Notes under the pieces: generated by a model
What the model was told of the DNA's origin: nothing
Databases searched by the model: none
Seen by the model: only the letters and a program-made list of their open reading frames with translations
Program-made: the position numbers and the translations under genes
In this document: piece after piece, positions 60,046 through 64,000 of the stretch
How the letters are laid out: every line of letters starts with the position of its first letter
Numbering within the stretch: position 1 is the first letter of the stretch
Source of the DNA: JANQKX01 sp039028695
GTDB lineage: Bacteria > Pseudomonadota > Alphaproteobacteria > Kiloniellales > Kiloniellaceae
Assembly: GCA_039028695.1 (NCBI GenBank)
Contig: JBCCHN010000010.1
Location: 1-64,000, forward strand
Reading direction: 5' to 3'
Length of the DNA stretch: 64,000 bases

Positions 60046-60157
60046 GAGCCTGTCTCCCTCCCGGATGCTTTGATGCCAACTATAGACGCTTTGTCACCGG
60101 CACCAAGCCACGTCTGGGAGCCAAGATGGAAACGCGGTCAGACAAAACGGCAGGATC

Positions 60158-60189
60158 AAAAAAAGAGCCACCCCTTCGGATGGCTCTTT
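60158..60189 (-). terminator. Rho-independent terminator after the phasin gene
   Basis: AAAGAGCCA and TGGCTCTTT form a perfect 9-base stem with a CCCCTTCGGA loop. On the minus strand the stem is followed by a run of seven T, so it ends the leftward phasin transcript about 60 bases beyond its stop. Confidence 0.9.
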
Positions 60190-60251
60190 CTTGAAAATCC
60201 CCAGGAACAGGCGACCTTTGGCCGCACTGAACCCGGACAGGATTATCAGTC

Positions 60252-60776
60252 TTATTTCTTGGCGCGGCCGTTAGCGGCTTTCGGCGCCGCTTTAATCTGA
60301 GCCTTGAGTTCGTCCAAGCTCTCGGTGACCCGCGCGTTCAAGACCTGAGCGGCTTCGCCGTTGGACTTGACGCTGATTTCGGCGAGCTCACGATAGTTAG
60401 CAACGGCGGATTCGTAAGCGTCTTTCAACAGTTCAGCCTGCTTGGAGAAATTGGTCTGCGGATCGGACACGCTGGACAGCTCGGAAACGGCGGCCTTGGT
60501 GTTTTCAAAGGATTCGCGAGCAATCTCGGTCTGACGACGAACCAGGGTCTGGAAGCCTTCATAGGCAACCCGGTTGGCTGCGGTCAAAGCTTCGATGTTC
60601 TTCTGCTGGCTCTTGATCACCGCCTGGGTGTCGAAAGCCTGGCCATTGAAGGACTCGGCAAACTTGCCGAACTCGAATTTTTCCATTTGCTCGGCGACCT
60701 TTTTGGGGTCGAAGAAAGTGGCAACGTCAAAATTGTTGAAATCGCCGTCGAGGAAGGGGTTGCCGGTTTTGGCCAT
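60252..60776 (-). CDS. Phasin family protein
   Basis: Phasins coat polyhydroxyalkanoate granules. The 174-residue protein has the phasin helical core: MEKFEFGKFAESFNGQAFDT, then KSQQKNIEALTAANRVAYEGFQTLVRRQTEI (about residues 55-85) and a further amphipathic helix region to about 140. An Ala/Lys-rich tail ends it. AAAGGAA lies 9-10 bases before the ATG. Its promoter and flanking palindromes suggest control by a PhaR-type repressor. No pha synthesis genes lie in the window. Confidence 0.9.
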   Translation of the reverse strand: MAKTGNPFLDGDFNNFDVATFFDPKKVAEQMEKFEFGKFAESFNGQAFDTQAVIKSQQKNIEALTAANRVAYEGFQTLVRRQTEIARESFENTKAAVSELSSVSDPQTNFSKQAELLKDAYESAVANYRELAEISVKSNGEAAQVLNARVTESLDELKAQIKAAPKAANGRAKK

Positions 60777-60850
60777 GACTGTGAGTTCCTTTTGTAAGTG
60801 GACCGGTGACAGGGAATGGGGTCCGTTTTCGTGTGTATTTAACTGTTATG

Positions 60851-61064
60851 TTGCGGTGCACAAATCTTGTGAGGCTCTATATAATCCCACAGGAAACAGG
60901 GTCAAGGTATTTTTGTGCGTTGCACAATAATTTTTTTAGATGGCACAATTGTGACGGAAATGGCCGGGTTTTAGTAACTTTTTAATCGTTTCTCTGGCTT
61001 TCGGATTGCCAATACTCCCTGGGTGTCTGGGCATGGAGATGCTAATATATGTTGCGTCGCACAA
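60851..61064. promoter_or_regulatory. Three TGC-N3-GCA operator-like repeats around the phasin promoter
   Basis: Three copies of TTGYG-like palindromes with the core TGC-N3-GCA followed by CAA: TTGCGGTGCACAA (60851-60863), the perfect 15-base palindrome TTGTGC-GTT-GCACAA (60913-60927) and TTGCGTCGCACAA (61052-61064). A related CACAATTGTG lies at 60944-60953. The first lies within the leader and the second seven bases above the -35. This layout suits a repressor such as PhaR, whose known sites are TGC-rich palindromes. The third is distant. Confidence 0.6.
60878..60905 (-). promoter_or_regulatory. Sigma-70-type promoter of the phasin gene
   Basis: On the minus strand TTGACC (60900-60905) and TATATA (60878-60883) are 16 bases apart. 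A TATAGA overlapping it gives an 18-base alternative. Transcription would begin near 60871, leaving a leader of about 95 bases. Confidence 0.6.
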
Positions 61065-61150
61065 AACCAAAATCTCAACCAGCAAATCGTCAAGATTCGT
61101 CGCAAAACCATTCGAAGCCGGTGCAAGGTTCCAACCAACTGGGGAATGAT

Positions 61151-63151
61151 CTAGGGACCCGCATTGAAGTGGTCGAAGATCTTTTGTGCAACGGTTTTGC
61201 TGATGCCTTCCACGGTTTCCAGGTCAGCCAAGCCGGCTTTGGACACTTCCTTGGCGGATCCGAAATGATGCAAAAGCGCCTTTTTCCGTTTTGCGCCGAT
61301 CCCGGCAATGCCATCCAGCGCCGATTTGAGTTGGGATTTACCCCGACCGCTGCGGTGGCTGCCGATGGCAAAACGGTGGGCCTCGTCCCGCAGACGCTGC
61401 AACAGATACAAAAGCGGGTCCCGGGGTTCCAGCATGAAGGACGGCCGGTCGGGCATAAAGATTCGTTCCCGCCCGGCATTGCGCTCTGGTCCTTTGGCGA
61501 TGGCGGCAATGGCCAGGTCATTGAGGCCCAGCTCGGATAGAATTTCGCGGCCGGCAGTGAGCTGACCTTGTCCGCCGTCCAAGAGGATCAAGGCCGGCCA
61601 AGAGTCGCCGCTACGCTCGGGATCTTCCTTCAATGCCCGGGAAAACCGGCGCGTGAGCACCTCGCGCATCATGGCGTAGTCGTCACCCGGTTTGAAGTCG
61701 CCCTCTCCAGGCTCGCTCTCGCGCGCCTTACTCTCGCCGGCGCTACCGTCTTTTTGTCCTCCACCCTTGATGCGAAACTTGCGATAAGCCTTTTTTAAAA
61801 AGCCTTCAGGGCCGGCTACGACCATGGCGCCATAGGCGTTGCTGCCTTGAATATGGCTGTTGTCATAGATCTCGATCCTCTGGGGCGGACCTTCCAGGTC
61901 GAAGGTTTCCGCCAGCCGTTCATAAAGTTTACGTTGCGATCCGCTTTCGGCGAACCGCCGGGCCAAGGCCTCGCGCGCATTGCGCGCGGCGCTCTCCACG
62001 AGACTACGTTTGGCGCCCCGCTGTGGGCGCAAAAGAGTGACCTTGTGGCCACTGGAAAAGGTGAGGGCCTCGCTGATCAAATTTCTTTCAGTCAGCGGAT
62101 GGCTCAGCAGGATCAATTTGGGCGCCGGTTTGTTGTCGTAAAACTGGGAAACGAAAGCGCCCAACACACCGGCCGTATCCATGTTTTTGTCGTGAGAGGG
62201 AAAATAAGCCCGGTTGCCATAGTTGCGCCCGGCCCGAAAGAAAAAAACCTGAATGCAGGTTTGGCCTCCTTCTTGATGGGCGGCGATGACATCGGCGTTG
62301 TCAACCCCGTCCACGTTGATGTCTTGGTGCGCTTGAATGTGCGCCAGCGCGCGAATGCGGTCTCTATAGACCGCCGCCGATTCGTAATCCATGCGCTCAG
62401 CGGCCTCCTCCATGGAGCGGCTCAGCAGAAGTTGAATGTCCTTTGAGCGACCACACAGAAAATCACGGGCCTCTTGAACCAGGGCCTCGTAGCCTTCTTC
62501 CGGAATCTTGCCGACGCACGGAGCGGCGCAGCGTTTAATCTGGTACATCAAGCAAGGGCGATCACGGCTGTCATAGACCGAGTCTGAACAAGAGCGCAGC
62601 AAGAAGGCACGCTCCAATGCGGTAATCGTGCGGTTGACGGCGCCGGCTGATGCGAAGGGCCCAAAATAATCGCCCAATCTATTCTGGGCGCCACGATGCT
62701 TTGTAATCTGCGGTACGGCATGATCACCGGTAATCAGGATATAGGGAAAGGACTTATCGTCACGCAATAACACGTTATAGCGCGGCATGAGGCGTTTGAT
62801 CAGATTGCTTTCCAGCAGGAGGGCTTCGACTTCGCTGGTGGTCTCTACGACTTCCAGGCGCTGGGTTTCGGCCACCATTCTTTGCAGCCGTCGAGGCAGC
62901 TTGGTGAGCTGGGTATAGGAACCGACCCGTCGTCGCAGGTTCTTAGCCTTTCCCACGTAAAGGGCTTTGCCTTGTCGATCCAGCATCCTGTAGACGCCCG
63001 GACCATGGCTCAAGGTTTTCACCGCATCGGACAAAACGGCGATACCGTCTGCCAGGCTAGCGACTTGCTGCTGGGTCGATGTTTTTGCTTGAATCGGGTA
63101 CTCGATCAGGTCCCCTGATAGATCATCCGAGGCTCCATCCTCGGCTGCCAT
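61151..63151 (-). CDS. uvrC: Excinuclease ABC subunit C
   Basis: UvrC makes both incisions in nucleotide excision repair. The protein of about 666 residues has the GIY-YIG endonuclease domain (PGVYRMLDRQGKALYVGKAKNLRRR), a UVR helix (MEEAAERMDYESAAVYRDRI), the RNase H-like half with EIYDNSHIQGSNAYGAMVV and LILLDGGQGQLTAGREIL, and C-terminal HhH motifs (GIGAKRKKALLHHFG). The longest frame starts at 63244, but the ATG at 63151 (MAAEDGASDD) looks equally plausible; the real start is uncertain. Confidence 0.94.
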   Translation of the reverse strand: MAAEDGASDDLSGDLIEYPIQAKTSTQQQVASLADGIAVLSDAVKTLSHGPGVYRMLDRQGKALYVGKAKNLRRRVGSYTQLTKLPRRLQRMVAETQRLEVVETTSEVEALLLESNLIKRLMPRYNVLLRDDKSFPYILITGDHAVPQITKHRGAQNRLGDYFGPFASAGAVNRTITALERAFLLRSCSDSVYDSRDRPCLMYQIKRCAAPCVGKIPEEGYEALVQEARDFLCGRSKDIQLLLSRSMEEAAERMDYESAAVYRDRIRALAHIQAHQDINVDGVDNADVIAAHQEGGQTCIQVFFFRAGRNYGNRAYFPSHDKNMDTAGVLGAFVSQFYDNKPAPKLILLSHPLTERNLISEALTFSSGHKVTLLRPQRGAKRSLVESAARNAREALARRFAESGSQRKLYERLAETFDLEGPPQRIEIYDNSHIQGSNAYGAMVVAGPEGFLKKAYRKFRIKGGGQKDGSAGESKARESEPGEGDFKPGDDYAMMREVLTRRFSRALKEDPERSGDSWPALILLDGGQGQLTAGREILSELGLNDLAIAAIAKGPERNAGRERIFMPDRPSFMLEPRDPLLYLLQRLRDEAHRFAIGSHRSGRGKSQLKSALDGIAGIGAKRKKALLHHFGSAKEVSKAGLADLETVEGISKTVAQKIFDHFNAGP

Positions 63152-63244
63152 TGCGGATCGTTTTCCGCCAATGGACGGGTCATGCCGTCGCCGGCGCGGC
63201 GATGGTTTTGACAGTTTATCCTTTGCGGCGGATGGGAATTTCAC

Positions 63245-63769
63245 GGGACCAGGCGTCTCCGATGTTTCAAGTGACTCCGACAGGCTCCAATGATCAGCAA
63301 ACCAAGAACAACAGGCCCGGTCAACGGCGCGCAGGGAAGATCTGGAATTTGTCTAAATGATCGGACCAAATGTTGCACTCGGATTTCGGACCAATCGCGG
63401 CTCCTGAATTCGAGGCTTTGTTGTGTCGGCAAGGGTACTTTAATCAAGCCTTGTGACCGATCCTCTGTTATCCACGGAATCTGTGGATAAGGTTGTGATT
63501 ATCTGGGCCTCTTGGGTTATTCGGCCTTACGCCGCCTCGCTTTGCCTCGGATTGCCTAAAAAATAGGCAGAAAGTTTAAAGCATTGATAAGTATATAAAA
63601 ATTACAAGTCAAGTGTAAAAAAACCGTTACAAATAGAAAAACTCAACATGCCGTCATCCTTGATTGGGCAGATGGGACCACCTGTGCACAACTTTGCTTG
63701 CCTTTGACAGAATCCGCTGCTTTGGCAAGGGGTTAGTTATGGTGTTTAAAGCTTTGCGGTGAATATTGA
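63245..63769. promoter_or_regulatory. Origin-like AT-rich intergenic region with DnaA-box pair
   Basis: A gap of over 500 bases between uvrC and folB. A perfect DnaA box on the minus strand (TGTGGATAA at 63482-63490) faces a one-mismatch box (TTATCCACG at 63468-63476), making an inverted pair. A one-mismatch box-like TGTGCACAA lies at 63683-63691. An AT-rich stretch spans about 63556-63650. This could be a replication origin element, or only the uvrC promoter region. Confidence 0.4.
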
Positions 63770-64000
63770 TCAGCTTTCTCGTCGTCGCTCGATCTCGACC
63801 CCAACAGCGCCGGTGTCGGCATAGCGATCGAGTTTTTCAAGGCGCATTTTGGTGCCGGTCACGCCCGGAAACTCAAAACACTTTGCTGCCAAGCTCTCGA
63901 GAAGAGACTCCAGCAATTTAAATTCGGTCTCGCGATAGACTTGGCGCACCAGACGAATGACCAGGCCGTAACTCAGGACCTCAGCAATGTCGTCTCGGCT
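63770..64000 (-). CDS. folB: Dihydroneopterin aldolase, 3' part (N-terminus outside the window)
   Basis: The last 76 codons of a leftward gene, cut by the window edge. The translation contains SRDDIAEVLSYGLVIRLVR, FKLLESLLESLA, VTGTKMRLEKLDRYADTGAVGVEIERRR and ends at a TGA at 63770-63772. The pattern matches the C-terminal half of dihydroneopterin aldolase (FolB), a folate-synthesis enzyme. It may be upstream of uvrC but is separated from it by a long AT-rich gap. Confidence 0.7.
   Translation of the reverse strand, partial: SRDDIAEVLSYGLVIRLVRQVYRETEFKLLESLLESLAAKCFEFPGVTGTKMRLEKLDRYADTGAVGVEIERRRES

Noticed and set aside
61049..61540. Rightward open frame of 163 codons overlapping the end of uvrC
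   Set aside because: Almost all of it is antisense to the conserved uvrC C-terminus, and its start lies on an operator-like repeat without a ribosome-binding site.

Overview
The window reads as chromosomal DNA of an alphaproteobacterium, most like a Rhodospirillales-type marine or aquatic lineage. Signs are a three-gene petABC bc1 operon, a phasin with TGC-N3-GCA palindromes at its promoter, UbiK, HemF, a long Ctc-type L25, the lgt/midA/pgeF/prs/rplY/pth/ychF run and the moxR/DUF58/DUF4159/DUF1285 cluster. The family-level assignment is inferred from gene content and protein style, not from a search. No rRNA, tRNA, CRISPR array, prophage or insertion sequence was recognised.

Layout. 1-3285: surface-sugar genes (wecB, galE, a sulfotransferase). 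3677-6079: a large RTX matrixin-like metalloprotease, probably type I secreted. 6095-14570: mixed metabolic and regulatory genes (M14 carboxypeptidase, arfB, an AraC regulator divergent from an MFS pump, DUF924, GNAT, TauE/SafE, and a ureohydrolase divergent from a class III aminotransferase). 14577-21553: a four-gene leftward operon, moxR, DUF58, then two giant membrane proteins with von Willebrand-like domains. 21653-25596: DUF1285, NUDIX and cca rightward, meeting hemF and trmL leftward. 25977-28547: petABC, followed by a clear terminator. 28620-32186: mtnP, mtnA, a FucA-like aldolase and a VOC protein, best explained as a methylthioadenosine/5'-deoxyadenosine salvage (DHAP shunt) operon. 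32183-43045: a long leftward block of housekeeping genes. 43276-47452: ubiK, ybjN, proC, ybaK, a TetR-type gene and pgsA rightward. 47507-51224: a three-domain glycosyltransferase and an orphan Flp pilin. 51882-54412: a molybdenum cofactor block (a P-loop-less MobB-like gene, moeA, moaD, moaE). 54497-59675: a secreted protein, ilvE, a MarR regulator and an OmpR/EnvZ-like two-component pair. 59698-64000: csaA, phasin, uvrC and the 3' part of folB, with an AT-rich, DnaA-box-bearing gap between uvrC and folB.

How parts work together. petABC forms the respiratory bc1 complex. The mtn operon would return S-adenosylmethionine by-products to DHAP. lgt, pgsA and pgeF serve the envelope. The RTX protease, sulfotransferase, sugar epimerases, trimodular glycosyltransferase and Flp pilin suggest a decorated cell surface. 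The observations most worth a second look are the MobB homologue without a Walker A motif, the M24 protein that has lost all five metal-ligand positions, the cysteine cluster preceding the RTX protease domain, the terminator embedded antisense in cca, the palindrome spanning the start codon of the MarR gene, the phasin operators, and the origin-like gap upstream of uvrC.
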